Of a DNA stretch of 64,000 nt, positions 35,488 through 44,228 are shown in pieces (the first letter of the stretch is position 1; each line of letters opens with the position of its first letter). A program made the position numbers and the translations under genes. Origin of the DNA: Tamaricihabitans halophyticus (GTDB taxonomy: Bacteria > Actinomycetota > Actinomycetes > Mycobacteriales > Pseudonocardiaceae). Location: positions 372,001 to 436,000 of the forward strand of contig NZ_SLXQ01000002.1 in the NCBI RefSeq assembly GCF_004340875.1, written 5' to 3'. The notes under the pieces were generated by a model. The model did no database searches and was not told the DNA's origin. It was given only the letters and a program-made list of their open reading frames with translations.

Positions 35488-35997
35488 TCAGTCTGCGGGC
35501 AGCGTGGTGCGCAACCGGCGAATCGTACGCAGGGCTTCCGTGCGGTGCTTTGCGGATTTCAACCAGGCCGGCAGTCGTTCAACGAGGCTCATCGAACCGC
35601 GATAGGCGCCGCGTTCCCGTAGTCGCGCGGCCAGATAGGACTCGAGTAGCGCGAGATGCTCGGCGTTGTACGCCCACAGAACGTTCCCGCCGCAGCACTC
35701 CGCGCGCAGCCACAATGGCAGCCCGAAGTATGGATCATCGGGCCCGTTCAGCTCCGGCACGATCCAGTAGTTGTCGTGCCGCGGCGCGGTCCAACCGGCG
35801 GTGTGGCCACAGCCCAGACAACTAAGCCTGCGGTGCGGGTTGGAAGGCCCGGGCCGTGCCGTCGTGGTCGGCTCAGGGAGTACCGAAGCGCAGCCGGCGC
35901 ATTTCGGGCACCGCACCAGTATCCGGTCGGCATACCGCCATAACCGGACCAGCGGGTCGGTAAACCGGTCCGACTGGCCGTCGCTGGTCTCGGTCAT
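35488..35997 (-). CDS. Zinc-ribbon hypothetical protein
   Basis: A 169-residue protein beginning at ATG 35997 (MTETSDGQSDRFTDPLVRLWRYADRILVRCPKC). Two Cys pairs, CPKCAGC and CLGCGHT, form a probable zinc ribbon in residues 30-70. It is followed by WxxP-rich segments (NYWIVPELNGPDDPYFGLPLWLRAECCGGNVLWAYNAEHLALLESYLAARLRERG) and a basic helical tail. Actinobacterial relatives are annotated only as TFIIB-type zinc-ribbon or hypothetical proteins. No enzymatic motif is visible. Confidence 0.78.
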   Translation of the reverse strand: MTETSDGQSDRFTDPLVRLWRYADRILVRCPKCAGCASVLPEPTTTARPGPSNPHRRLSCLGCGHTAGWTAPRHDNYWIVPELNGPDDPYFGLPLWLRAECCGGNVLWAYNAEHLALLESYLAARLRERGAYRGSMSLVERLPAWLKSAKHRTEALRTIRRLRTTLPAD

Positions 35998-36026
35998 CCT
36001 GCTTCCCGTAAGTGGCCGCGCCCGCG

Positions 36027-36734
36027 CTACCCGGGTATGCCGATTCCCTTGGACAGCCGATCGCGCAGACCGACCGCCGCGAGCAGGCAGTTGGCCAGCT
36101 CTTGTGGTGTGGACAGGAAAGGGGAGTGGTCGGCTTCGAGTTGGTAGACGGCAAGGCAGGGCAGCATCGCGTGCATCATACGCTGCGCGGCCAGCTCGAG
36201 TGCCCGATCGTGCAAGCACTCCACATAGGCCCTGGCGACCGAGCCGAACCGGCCATTGCTCTGCGCGACATCCGGGCCCGCTTCGGCCGCGGAAGGCGGG
36301 CCGGCAGGTTCGGGAACCAGTCTCTCCGCCGCCCAGCTCGCGTCCTCGGCGCCGCATCGGTTGAACAGCACGGACTCCGGATCGCGCACCGTCATCGTGT
36401 TCGTCTCAGCGTCCTCGACGATCCGGCTGGTCAGCGCCTGGCCGGCGAACTCGGGTGGCACTGTCCCGTTGGGCAACAAGAACGCGCTGACGTAGACCAG
36501 CAGGTGCACCAGATCGGGCCGCAGCTGGGCCAGTTTCGATATCACCATCCCGGACGAGCTGTGGCCGACCAGTACGACCGGTTCCGCGCACTGTTTGAGC
36601 AGGGCAAGCAACTCATTGAAGGAGGCGCGGTCCGGGGTGTGCACCGTATGCCCGGCATCCCGAAGCGACGGCACGACGCGTTCCCAGCACCACGCGCCAT
36701 GCCAGCGGGCATGGACCAGCACGAAAGTCGTCAT
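36027..36734 (-). CDS. Alpha/beta hydrolase (esterase)
   Basis: A 235-residue alpha/beta hydrolase resembling the plant methylesterase/hydroxynitrile lyase-like group (FVLVHARWHGAWCW near the start). The nucleophile is in GHSSSGM (about residue 67) and the catalytic His probably in EADHSPFLSTP near the C-terminus. Substrate unknown. It is divergent from a MarR regulator across 82 bp that contain a clear palindrome, so it is probably controlled by that regulator and induced by a small aromatic or ester ligand. Confidence 0.87.
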   Translation of the reverse strand: MTTFVLVHARWHGAWCWERVVPSLRDAGHTVHTPDRASFNELLALLKQCAEPVVLVGHSSSGMVISKLAQLRPDLVHLLVYVSAFLLPNGTVPPEFAGQALTSRIVEDAETNTMTVRDPESVLFNRCGAEDASWAAERLVPEPAGPPSAAEAGPDVAQSNGRFGSVARAYVECLHDRALELAAQRMMHAMLPCLAVYQLEADHSPFLSTPQELANCLLAAVGLRDRLSKGIGIPG

Positions 36735-36790
36735 GAGCGGTCGCCCGGCGGATAAATGTGCATATCCCACAGATTATCTATGCATTTTGC

Positions 36791-36804
36791 ACAGGTCAAC
36801 CTGT
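36791..36804. promoter_or_regulatory. MarR-type operator
   Basis: ACAGGTCAACCTGT, a perfect 6-bp inverted repeat with a 2-bp centre, lies 12 bp before the MarR gene start and 57 bp from the esterase start. Size and position fit a MarR dimer site. Confidence 0.65.
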
Positions 36805-36816
36805 CATGATGGTGCT

Positions 36817-37299
36817 ATGGCAGGTGAACGTACGGTCGACGCGACCGGTGCGGAGCCGGGCGGTGGGCCAGAACTGTTTCGGTTAGTGCGGTTCTGGGCG
36901 CGTCGCTGGGCCAGTCAGGTCGCGGTCGATGCGGCTGGTGCCGCGGAAGTCGCGCATGTGCATGTGGTCGAGGCGGTGCATTCGGCCGCGTACGGCCGGG
37001 ACGTCGAGGTGGCCGTGCCCGAGGTCGCGCATCAGCTTGGCGTGGATCGTTCCGTGGCGAGCAGGATGGTCAGCGCGGCAGCCGCGGCCGGGTACGTACA
37101 CAGGCAAGCCTCGGCCTCGGATGCGCGGCGGATCGGCGTGCGCCTGACCGAAACCGGTAGGGAGCTGCTGGCCGCCGCATACCGCTGGCAGCAGGAGACC
37201 TTCGATAATCTCGTGGCCGGCTGGGAGCCGGCCGATGCCAGCCGGTTCGCTGGGTACCTCCGCAGACTTGCCGACGAACTCCTCGAATCGCCCAGCTGA
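36817..37299 (+). CDS. MarR-family transcriptional regulator
   Basis: A 160-residue regulator. The winged helix contains VAVPEVAHQLGVDRSVASRMVSAAAAAGYVHRQASASDARRIGVRLTETGRELL, the typical MarR recognition helix and wing (DARR..RLTETG). Flanking helices form the dimer interface. It is divergent from the esterase gene with an ACAGGT/ACCTGT palindrome between, suggesting autoregulation and control of that gene. Confidence 0.88.
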   Translation: MAGERTVDATGAEPGGGPELFRLVRFWARRWASQVAVDAAGAAEVAHVHVVEAVHSAAYGRDVEVAVPEVAHQLGVDRSVASRMVSAAAAAGYVHRQASASDARRIGVRLTETGRELLAAAYRWQQETFDNLVAGWEPADASRFAGYLRRLADELLESPS

Positions 37300-37317
37300 C
37301 GTCGACCGCGAGCTGCC

Positions 37318-39342
37318 TCAGTCGGACAGTGTTCGCCAGAGGAACTCGAAGGCCAGCGCCCATTTGAACGCGAGCTGCGCGTTGTCCGCGGCCGCCCCGT
37401 GGCCACCTTCGATATTCTCGTAGTACTCGACCGGATGGCCTTGGGCACGCAGCAACGCCACCATCTTGCGGGCATGTCCCGGATGAACCCGGTCGTCCCG
37501 TGTGGACGTGACGAACAGGGTTGGCGGATACGACCGGTCCGGTCGCGCATTGTGATATGGTGAGTACTCGCGTAGAAATGCCCAGTCCGCCTCGTCATCC
37601 GGGTCGCCGTACTCGGCCATCCAGGACGCGCCGGCAAGCAACTGGTGATAGCGGCGCATATCCAGCAGCGGCACCTGGCAGACGATCGCGCCGAACCGCT
37701 CCGGGTAGCTGGTCAACATGACGCCCATCAGCAAGCCGCCATTGCTGCCGCCCTGGATGCCGAGCTGCTCCGGCGTGCTGATCCCACGTCGTACCAGATC
37801 ATCGGCCACGGCCGCGAAGTCGGCGTACGCGCGTGGCCGGTTCTCCCGCAACGCGCTGGTATGCCATTGCGGGCCGTACTCTCCGCCGCCGCGGATATTG
37901 GCGATGACGTAGGTGCCGCCGTTGGCGAGCCAGCCACTGCCGATCACCCCGCTATAGGAAGGGGTGAGCGCGATTTCGAACCCGCCGTAGCCGGTGAGCA
38001 GGGTCGGTCCGGCGCCGTGCTCCTTGCCGACGACAAAGTAGGGAACCTTGGTCCCGTCCGCGGATTCGGCGAAGTACTGGCGGACCGCGATCCCGGTGGC
38101 GTCGAAGGCCGCCGGTGCGCGTTTGAGCGTTTCGGTCGCGCCGCCGATATGTCCGTACCGGAGCTCGGCTGGTGTGGTGAAACCGCTGATATTGAGCAGG
38201 TATTCGTCACTGTTGTCCGGATCGGTGCCGATTATCGTGGCGCTGGCGTGCTCGTCCACTCCGCCTAGCGGTTCCTGTGACCACCCGTCATCAGACGGGG
38301 TGAGTACCTTCATCCGGCTCTGTACATCGGAAAGCAGGCTCAGCACCAGATGGTTCCGCGTCCACACGTGACCGTCCAATGAGGTATGCGCATCGGGCTC
38401 GAAGAGCACGGTGAGGTCACGGCCGCCAGCGAGGTAGTCGACGACTCTGGCCGCGAGCAGCACGCCGGCCGGGTAGTCCGTGCCCTGCACAGACCATGGC
38501 GCGCGGGTGCGGATCAGCAGCCATTCCCGATGCACGTCAATGTCCGCATCGGTGGGCACGTCGATGCGGACGAGTTCACCGCCAGGCTCGCGCAGGTAGT
38601 TCTCATCGTTGTGGAAGTCAAGCGCACGGCGCACGAAGTCGCGCTGGTATCCGGGCGTCGAATCGTGCATCGCGAATACCGCGACATCTTCGGGCTTTCC
38701 CTCGAAAAGGGTCTGCGCCTCGGCGAGTGGCGTGCCGCGTCGCCATTCCTTGGCGATCCTGGGATACCCGGAGTTGGTGCGGGAACCCTCGCCGAAGTCC
38801 GTGCCCACGAAGATGCGATCCTCGTCGATCCAGCTCACCGAGCTTTTCGCTTCGGGTAGCTGGAATCCGTCCGGTACGAAGGTTCGAGTGTCCATATCGA
38901 ACTCGCGAACGACGCTGGCGTCAGCGCCACCCCTGGACAGTTCCACGAGGCAGCGGCGGAAGCTGGGCCGCAGTACCGTCGCGCCCTGCCACACCCAGTT
39001 CTCGCCTTCCTGCTCGGCGAGCGCGTCCACATCGATCAGCACCTGCCAGTCCGGCTGGTCCTTGCGGTACTCGTCGAGAGTCGTGCGGCGCCAGAGGCCA
39101 CGGGGGTGGTCGGCGTCCCGCCAGAAGTTGTAGAGATAGTCGCCGCGCCGGCGCACGTACGGGATGCGGTCGTCCGCGTCGAGCACCGCACGGATGTCAT
39201 CGCGAAGCCGCTCGAAGCGTTCGTTGTGCGTGAGTTCCTCGGTGGACTCGGCATTGCGGGCGCGGACCCAGTCGAGCGAGGTGTCGCCGGTGACGTCCTC
39301 GAGCCAGCGGTACGGGTCGGTGTCGGCGTGCGTATCGGTCAC
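37318..39342 (-). CDS. Prolyl oligopeptidase family serine peptidase (S9)
   Basis: A 674-residue cytosolic oligopeptidase. The N-terminal signature DPYRWLEDVTGDTSLDWVRARN is typical, followed by a seven-bladed propeller (residues about 70-400) and the alpha/beta hydrolase domain. The catalytic Ser lies in GGSNGG (about 532), Asp probably in TSTRDDRVHPGHARKM and His in EGGHGAAADN (about 646). No signal peptide. GTG 39342 is chosen because the conserved DPYRWLED starts about eight residues in. It is divergent from a secreted S15 peptidase; both act on proline-containing peptides. Confidence 0.92.
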   Translation of the reverse strand: MTDTHADTDPYRWLEDVTGDTSLDWVRARNAESTEELTHNERFERLRDDIRAVLDADDRIPYVRRRGDYLYNFWRDADHPRGLWRRTTLDEYRKDQPDWQVLIDVDALAEQEGENWVWQGATVLRPSFRRCLVELSRGGADASVVREFDMDTRTFVPDGFQLPEAKSSVSWIDEDRIFVGTDFGEGSRTNSGYPRIAKEWRRGTPLAEAQTLFEGKPEDVAVFAMHDSTPGYQRDFVRRALDFHNDENYLREPGGELVRIDVPTDADIDVHREWLLIRTRAPWSVQGTDYPAGVLLAARVVDYLAGGRDLTVLFEPDAHTSLDGHVWTRNHLVLSLLSDVQSRMKVLTPSDDGWSQEPLGGVDEHASATIIGTDPDNSDEYLLNISGFTTPAELRYGHIGGATETLKRAPAAFDATGIAVRQYFAESADGTKVPYFVVGKEHGAGPTLLTGYGGFEIALTPSYSGVIGSGWLANGGTYVIANIRGGGEYGPQWHTSALRENRPRAYADFAAVADDLVRRGISTPEQLGIQGGSNGGLLMGVMLTSYPERFGAIVCQVPLLDMRRYHQLLAGASWMAEYGDPDDEADWAFLREYSPYHNARPDRSYPPTLFVTSTRDDRVHPGHARKMVALLRAQGHPVEYYENIEGGHGAAADNAQLAFKWALAFEFLWRTLSD

Positions 39343-39463
39343 ATATCGAGTCTGCCAGTTCGGTTGGGCCGGCCGGCCGCCGCCCACTTGCGGGATTGAC
39401 AGCCGGCCTGGTCGAGACAACAGTGCGATTGGACACATTTCAGCTCAGTCGCCTGGGGGTTTC

Positions 39464-41365
39464 GTGCGGGCTTCGCGAATGGCCGCTACGGCCGCGGTTC
39501 TGCTGGCGCCATTACTCGTTGGCACGGTGCTCGCCCCGGGCTTGGGAGCCACGGCGGCCACGTCTCCGGCGGCGTCAGCCCAGCAGGCGCCGCCGCAGCG
39601 GCCGGTGTTCAAGGATGGCGAGGCGCAGCCGGTGTTCGATCCGAAGAACGTCGTGCGCGAGGAGCTGTTCGTGCGAGCGCCGGTGGACAGTGATCGCGAC
39701 GGCGCCGACGACGAGGTGCACGTGGTAGTGGTGCGCCCGGCTGAGACCAAACGCGGCGTGCGGGTGCCGGTGGTCTACCAGGCAAGCCCGTACTACGCCG
39801 GCGGCAATGACGTCGCCAACCATGATGTGGATGTCGAGCTCCACGACCCTGGCGCGCCGGACGACCGGGCGACGAACGGTACTGGCACGACCCTGCGCGC
39901 GGCCGAGGATCAGCGGAGGGTCGCCGCTGCCGGTGCGCGAGCGCCGCGAGCCGATATCGGATCGTCCTACGAGGAGTATTTCCTCGCCCGTGGTTTTGCC
40001 ATGGTCTATGCCGAGTCGCTTGGCACCGGCGAATCCACTGGTTGCCCGACCACCGGTGGGCGAAACGAGACCATTGGCGCGCGTTCGGTTATTGACTGGC
40101 TTGGCGGTAGGGCAAGCGCCCGCGACAGCACGGGTAAGAAGGTCAAGGCGAACTGGACGACCGGCAAGACCGGGATGATGGGCGTGTCCTACAACGGAAC
40201 CCTGCCCAACGCCGTCGCGTCCACCGGTGTACCGGGACTGGAGGCCATCGTGCCGATCGCCGCGATCTCCAGTTGGTATGACTACTACCGTGCCGACGGC
40301 GCGGTAGTGGCACCCGGTGGGTTCCAGGGCGAGGACGCCGATGTGCTTGCCAAGTACGTGCACACCCGGGCGGACCGTGCGGTGTGCCAACCGGTGATCG
40401 ACGAGTTGGCGGCTGAACAGGATCGCTCGACGGGCGACTACAGCGAGTTCTGGGATGAGCGGAACTACCTCAACGACGTGGACAAGGTTCGGGCCGGCGT
40501 GCTCGCCGTACACGGATTGAACGACTGGAATGTGAAGACCAAGCAGGCTGCCCAGTGGTACGAGGCACTGGCCGACAACGGAGTCGACCGCAAGATCTGG
40601 CTACATCAGGGAGCGCACGTCGATCCGGCATCGGTCCGGCCGAAGGAATGGCATCGCACACTGAACCGATGGTTCTCCCATTTCCTTTACGGCCTGGACA
40701 ACGGCGTCACCGACGAGCCAAAGGCGACGCTGCAGCGCGCTGACGAGTCTTGGGTGGACGAACCGGACTGGCCCTCGGTGCAGGCGCAGGACGCGCGGGT
40801 CTATCCGTGGCCGGGCGGGACCGGGCGCGGCGCGCTCGATCCACGGTTCGGGGTCCCTGGCTCGCCGAGCGTCGAGCGGTTGGCTGACGACGCCACGCAG
40901 ACCGTGGACGAGCTGGTTGACCTGGCACGTTCCGGGAACCGGCTCAGCTACGTCAGTGCTCCCGCCCGTAGCGACCTGCGGCTCAGTGGAACGCCGCGGG
41001 CACGCCTGCGGATCGCGTTCGACCGGCCAGCGGCGAACGTGACCGCGGTGCTCGTGGACCGCGCGCCAGATGGCTCCAGCAAGATCATCACGCGCGGCTG
41101 GACGGATCCACAGAACCGCGATGGCGCGGACCGCACTGAACCAATTGAACCGGGTGAGTCCTACGATCTTTCGGTCGAGCTACAACCGCAGGACTATGTG
41201 CTGCCCAAGGGGAACCGGCTGGAGTTCGCGCTGGTTTCCAGTGACCACGACTACACCCTGCGGCCGAAACCAGGCGCAGGGCTGGCGATGACACTGAACG
41301 CGAGCAACGTGACGCTGCCGGTGGTGGGCGGCCCGGCCGCGCTGCGGAACGCGATCCAGCGCTAG
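39464..41365 (+). CDS. Secreted Xaa-Pro dipeptidyl-peptidase-like hydrolase (S15/CocE)
   Basis: A 633-residue exported enzyme. GTG 39464 yields a signal peptide (RASRMAATAAVLLAPLLVGTVLAPGLGATAATS) with cleavage near SAQQA. The catalytic Ser is in GVSYNG (about 242), Asp in HGLNDWN (about 353) and His in HQGAH (about 384), the order of the PepX/CocE family. The C-terminal beta-sandwich (X-Pro_dipeptidyl C domain) includes LRLSGTPRARLRIAFDRP and YVLPKGNRLEFALVSSD. Streptomyces relatives cleave Xaa-Pro dipeptides. It overlaps the convergent acetyltransferase by 4 bp. Confidence 0.91.
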   Translation: MRASRMAATAAVLLAPLLVGTVLAPGLGATAATSPAASAQQAPPQRPVFKDGEAQPVFDPKNVVREELFVRAPVDSDRDGADDEVHVVVVRPAETKRGVRVPVVYQASPYYAGGNDVANHDVDVELHDPGAPDDRATNGTGTTLRAAEDQRRVAAAGARAPRADIGSSYEEYFLARGFAMVYAESLGTGESTGCPTTGGRNETIGARSVIDWLGGRASARDSTGKKVKANWTTGKTGMMGVSYNGTLPNAVASTGVPGLEAIVPIAAISSWYDYYRADGAVVAPGGFQGEDADVLAKYVHTRADRAVCQPVIDELAAEQDRSTGDYSEFWDERNYLNDVDKVRAGVLAVHGLNDWNVKTKQAAQWYEALADNGVDRKIWLHQGAHVDPASVRPKEWHRTLNRWFSHFLYGLDNGVTDEPKATLQRADESWVDEPDWPSVQAQDARVYPWPGGTGRGALDPRFGVPGSPSVERLADDATQTVDELVDLARSGNRLSYVSAPARSDLRLSGTPRARLRIAFDRPAANVTAVLVDRAPDGSSKIITRGWTDPQNRDGADRTEPIEPGESYDLSVELQPQDYVLPKGNRLEFALVSSDHDYTLRPKPGAGLAMTLNASNVTLPVVGGPAALRNAIQR

Positions 41366-41841
41366 CCACTGAGCGCTGGGGGCAGGGACGCTACGTAGAT
41401 CGCTGCCGGATTGCCCGGCGACCAGTCCGGCAGCGGGTCGATCGTGTCTATCTTGAGGAAACCGTGCTTCTCCCAGAACGCCCGGGTAGCCCGGTACGGT
41501 TCGTACCCGGCGCCCGCGTCCAGCGTCTTGACCTCGATCAGGCGCAGACCGTCTTCGGACAGTTCGCCCAACACCCGGTCCAACAGCCAACTTCCGACAC
41601 CGTGACCGCGTCGCGATGCCGTGATGGCGAACCAGAGGATCTCCGCGGCATGCGCGAACCGCCGCTCGACGATCGCGAACCCGACCGGTGTCCTGCCGTC
41701 CACGGCGAGCCATGTCGAATGGGCCAACAGGTCCGCGGCAACCTTGTCGGGTACGTCCTCGGTGAAGTATTCGGGCAGTCCCCGCACGATCGCGACACAA
41801 TCGCCAGCGTCAGCGGGTTTCGCCCTGCGCACGGCCAGCAC
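41362..41841 (-). CDS. GNAT-family N-acetyltransferase
   Basis: A 159-residue acetyltransferase if GTG 41841 is the start (VLAVRRAKPADAGDCVAIV). Motif A is LWFAITASRRGHGVGSWLLDRVLGEL, the acetyl-CoA pyrophosphate loop (RRGHGVG). The end shows FWEKHGFLKIDTIDPLPDW, the usual C-terminal GNAT element. ATG 41940 would add 33 residues without conserved sequence and would absorb two DnaA-box-like sites, so the shorter form is preferred. Substrate unknown. Confidence 0.85.
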   Translation of the reverse strand: MLAVRRAKPADAGDCVAIVRGLPEYFTEDVPDKVAADLLAHSTWLAVDGRTPVGFAIVERRFAHAAEILWFAITASRRGHGVGSWLLDRVLGELSEDGLRLIEVKTLDAGAGYEPYRATRAFWEKHGFLKIDTIDPLPDWSPGNPAAIYVASLPPALSG

Positions 41842-41902
41842 GCCGCGATCGTCGCAGCGGTCGGTCCAGCCCGGCAAATGGTTTTCGCGCACGGCAAGGC
41901 AG

Positions 41903-41930
41903 TTGTCCACACGCGAGCGAACTGTCCACA
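41903..41930 (+). promoter_or_regulatory. Two DnaA-box-like sites
   Basis: TTGTCCACA (41903-41911, a perfect actinobacterial DnaA box) and CTGTCCACA (41922-41930) lie 19 bp apart, start to start, in the gap between the acetyltransferase and the DUF4192 gene. Confidence 0.5.
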
Positions 41931-41981
41931 GTTGGCGCATTGAGGAGTGCCGAACAGGTCTTCGCCCCGCATCGTGGAGCC

Positions 41982-43145
41982 ATGACGACTTCGCCAACAC
42001 CACCAGCGTCCCCGACGCCGCCAGCCCTCAATGAGCCAACCGGCAGTGATCGAGTCACCCTTCGCGAGCCGGGCGAGATCATCGCCGCCACCGGGTACTT
42101 GCTCGGCTTCCATCCGACAGAGTCGGTCGTGCTCCTCGGCCATACCAGTGCGGAGCGTGGTCGAATCGGGATGAGCATGCGGGCCGATTTGCCGGTCGCG
42201 GCAGCCGAGGGGGAGCTGGTCGAATACCTCTGCGATGTGCTGGCCACCCAACTGGCCACCCAGGAAGTCTCGGCCATCACCGTCGTCGTGGTCGGTGGCC
42301 TCGGCGATCGTCCGCAGGGCAGGCGTTCGCCGCCACGCGGACGGCTGATCAAACGACTGCGCCATGCCTTCGAGGGGCTAGGGCTCCCGCTCCTCCATGC
42401 ACTGTGGACGGCCCGCGTGACCAAGGGGGCGCGGTGGCGGTGCTACCAGGACGCGGATTGCACGGGCACGCTGCCGGACCCGGACAGTTCGGTCGTCGCC
42501 GCGACGACCGCCGCGCGGGGCAGGGTGACCTACAAGCACCGGCAGGAACTCGTAGACAGTCTCCGCGCCGATCCAGCCGAAGCGCTGGACAGGCGAGCGG
42601 CGTTGATCGGCGAGCGAATGTCCACGATGGATTCGACGAGTGAGTCGGCCGAGGTCACGGCGGCCCGGGGGCGCAAAGCCGTCCTTGAGGCACTGAATGC
42701 TGAGGAGAACGGCCAGCCGCGCCGGCACGATGACCTCATCGCCGAACTGGCCATGGCGCTGGCACAGACGGCGGTCCGGGACTGGTGCTTACACACCGCC
42801 GTGCCCGTGGACAGCCTGCGCGCCCTGGCAGCGGAGCGTCTCTGGACATGGCTGACCAAGTCGACCCCGGCTCCGGAACGTGCCGAACCGGCGTGTCTAC
42901 TCGGTTACGCGGCCTACGTTCGAGGTGATGGAGCATTGGCACGAGTCGCCTTTGAGGCGGCGCTGGACGCGCATCCCGGCCATACGCTGTCCCGACTGCT
43001 GATGCGGGCACTTGAGAACGCGTTACCGCCGGAACAGATCGCCGTATTGGCTACCTCTGGTACCCGGCGCGGTGCCACGCCGGGTACCGGGGCCGCGAGT
43101 GGGGCCGTCGCCCAGTCAGGCGGGCAGGCGGCTCTGGGTGAATGA
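41982..43145 (+). CDS. DUF4192 domain protein
   Basis: A 387-residue soluble protein matching actinobacterial DUF4192: [29 protein letters not shown] near the N-terminus, [39 protein letters not shown] in the middle, and a helical tetratricopeptide-like C-terminus ([39 protein letters not shown]). Function unknown. ATG 41982 has GGAG upstream. Its 3' end overlaps convergent galE by 30 bp. Confidence 0.85.
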   Translation: MTTSPTPPASPTPPALNEPTGSDRVTLREPGEIIAATGYLLGFHPTESVVLLGHTSAERGRIGMSMRADLPVAAAEGELVEYLCDVLATQLATQEVSAITVVVVGGLGDRPQGRRSPPRGRLIKRLRHAFEGLGLPLLHALWTARVTKGARWRCYQDADCTGTLPDPDSSVVAATTAARGRVTYKHRQELVDSLRADPAEALDRRAALIGERMSTMDSTSESAEVTAARGRKAVLEALNAEENGQPRRHDDLIAELAMALAQTAVRDWCLHTAVPVDSLRALAAERLWTWLTKSTPAPERAEPACLLGYAAYVRGDGALARVAFEAALDAHPGHTLSRLLMRALENALPPEQIAVLATSGTRRGATPGTGAASGAVAQSGGQAALGE

Positions 43146-44102
43146 CCAAGCGTCGCCGACCATCTCCGCGAGTTCGGCGCGCTGGGGCTGCCAGCCAAGC
43201 TCGGTGCGGGCCCGTTCACTGGAGGCGACGAGTACGGCAGGGTCGCCGCCGCGCCGTTCCGCCGCGACCGCGGGGATCGGATGTCCGGTGACCTCGCGAC
43301 AGGTGTCCACGACCTGCCGGTTGGAGAATCCGGTGCCGTTGCCGAGGTTGTAGATCCGGTGTTCCCCCGCGGCTGCCTTGTCCAGCGCCAGCAGATGCGC
43401 TTCGGCGAGGTCCGCGACGTGGATGTAGTCCCGTACGCAGGTCCCGTCCTCGGTCGGGTAGTCATCCCCGTAGATCTGGACCTGCTGGCGTTCGCCGGCC
43501 GGCACCTGCAGCACGATCGGGATCAGGTGCGTTTCGGTGGTGTGGCGTTCGCCGAAACGCCGGTAGGAGCCAGCGACGTTGAAGTATCGAAGGCTGACCG
43601 CGGCAAGGCCGTGCGCGGCCGCATAGGAGGTGATCGCGTGATCGATGGCTAGCTTCGTCGCCCCGTAGGTGTTGGTCGGGCGCGTCGGCGCGGTTTCCCG
43701 AATGGGTACCTCATCCGGCTCGCCGTAGACGGCGGCGGTGGACGAGAACACCAGCTTCGGGGTGCCCGTGCGGCGCATCGCTTCGAGGAGGCGCAAGGAG
43801 GTAACGACGTTGCCATCCCAGTACTTCGCCGGATCCTGCATCGACTCACCGACCAGGGACTTCGCGGCGAAATGCAGTACGCCGTCGAATCCCTCGGTGA
43901 GCAGCGCGGCGGCATCCGTCGCGGCATCGCCCTCGACGAAACGGCAGCCGTCCGGGATGGCGTCCGCGTGGCCGGTAGACAGATCGTCGAGCACGACGAC
44001 GTCATGCCCGTTCTCGATCAGCCGTGCGGCGCACACACTGCCGATGTAGCCGGCGCCGCCAGTGACCAGCAGCTTCGCCGGAGAGTTGGGGATGGTGTTC
44101 AC
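43116..44102 (-). CDS. galE: UDP-glucose 4-epimerase
   Basis: A 328-residue SDR-type epimerase interconverting UDP-glucose and UDP-galactose. The NAD loop is [12 protein letters not shown] at residue 11, [12 protein letters not shown] carries the catalytic Ser/Thr region, and [15 protein letters not shown] holds Yxxx[26 protein letters not shown] is a family signature. GTG 44102 is preceded by AAAGG. It lies 126 bp downstream of galK in an ideR-galK-galE arrangement, with two 16-bp direct repeats just upstream that may regulate it separately. Confidence 0.95.
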   Translation of the reverse strand: MNTIPNSPAKLLVTGGAGYIGSVCAARLIENGHDVVVLDDLSTGHADAIPDGCRFVEGDAATDAAALLTEGFDGVLHFAAKSLVGESMQDPAKYWDGNVVTSLRLLEAMRRTGTPKLVFSSTAAVYGEPDEVPIRETAPTRPTNTYGATKLAIDHAITSYAAAHGLAAVSLRYFNVAGSYRRFGERHTTETHLIPIVLQVPAGERQQVQIYGDDYPTEDGTCVRDYIHVADLAEAHLLALDKAAAGEHRIYNLGNGTGFSNRQVVDTCREVTGHPIPAVAAERRGGDPAVLVASSERARTELGWQPQRAELAEMVGDAWSFTQSRLPA

Positions 44103-44128
44103 GGTCTTGCCTTTCTCAGGGCCCATCT

Positions 44129-44167
44129 TTTCGAGGTACTGGCACCGCGTGTTTCGAGGTACTGGCA
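44129..44167 (-). repeat. Pair of 16-bp direct repeats upstream of galE
   Basis: TTTCGAGGTACTGGCA (plus strand) occurs identically at 44129-44144 and 44152-44167, start-to-start spacing 23 bp, about two helical turns, 27-65 bp before the galE start. Likely a tandem operator or a duplicated leader element. Confidence 0.75.
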
Positions 44168-44228
44168 TTGGGCACGGCGGGTGTGTGTCCTAGTAGTACC
44201 CCGTGGACCCGACGGATCGTACGCCGGG

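Noticed and set aside
41951-41963. GAACAGGTCTTC as an SOS box upstream of DUF4192
   Set aside because: One mismatch in the core and no full palindrome; the gene is not a known SOS member.
44103-44168. 22-residue extension of GalE from an upstream ATG
   Set aside because: It would translate one of the direct repeats; the family core starts just after GTG 44102.
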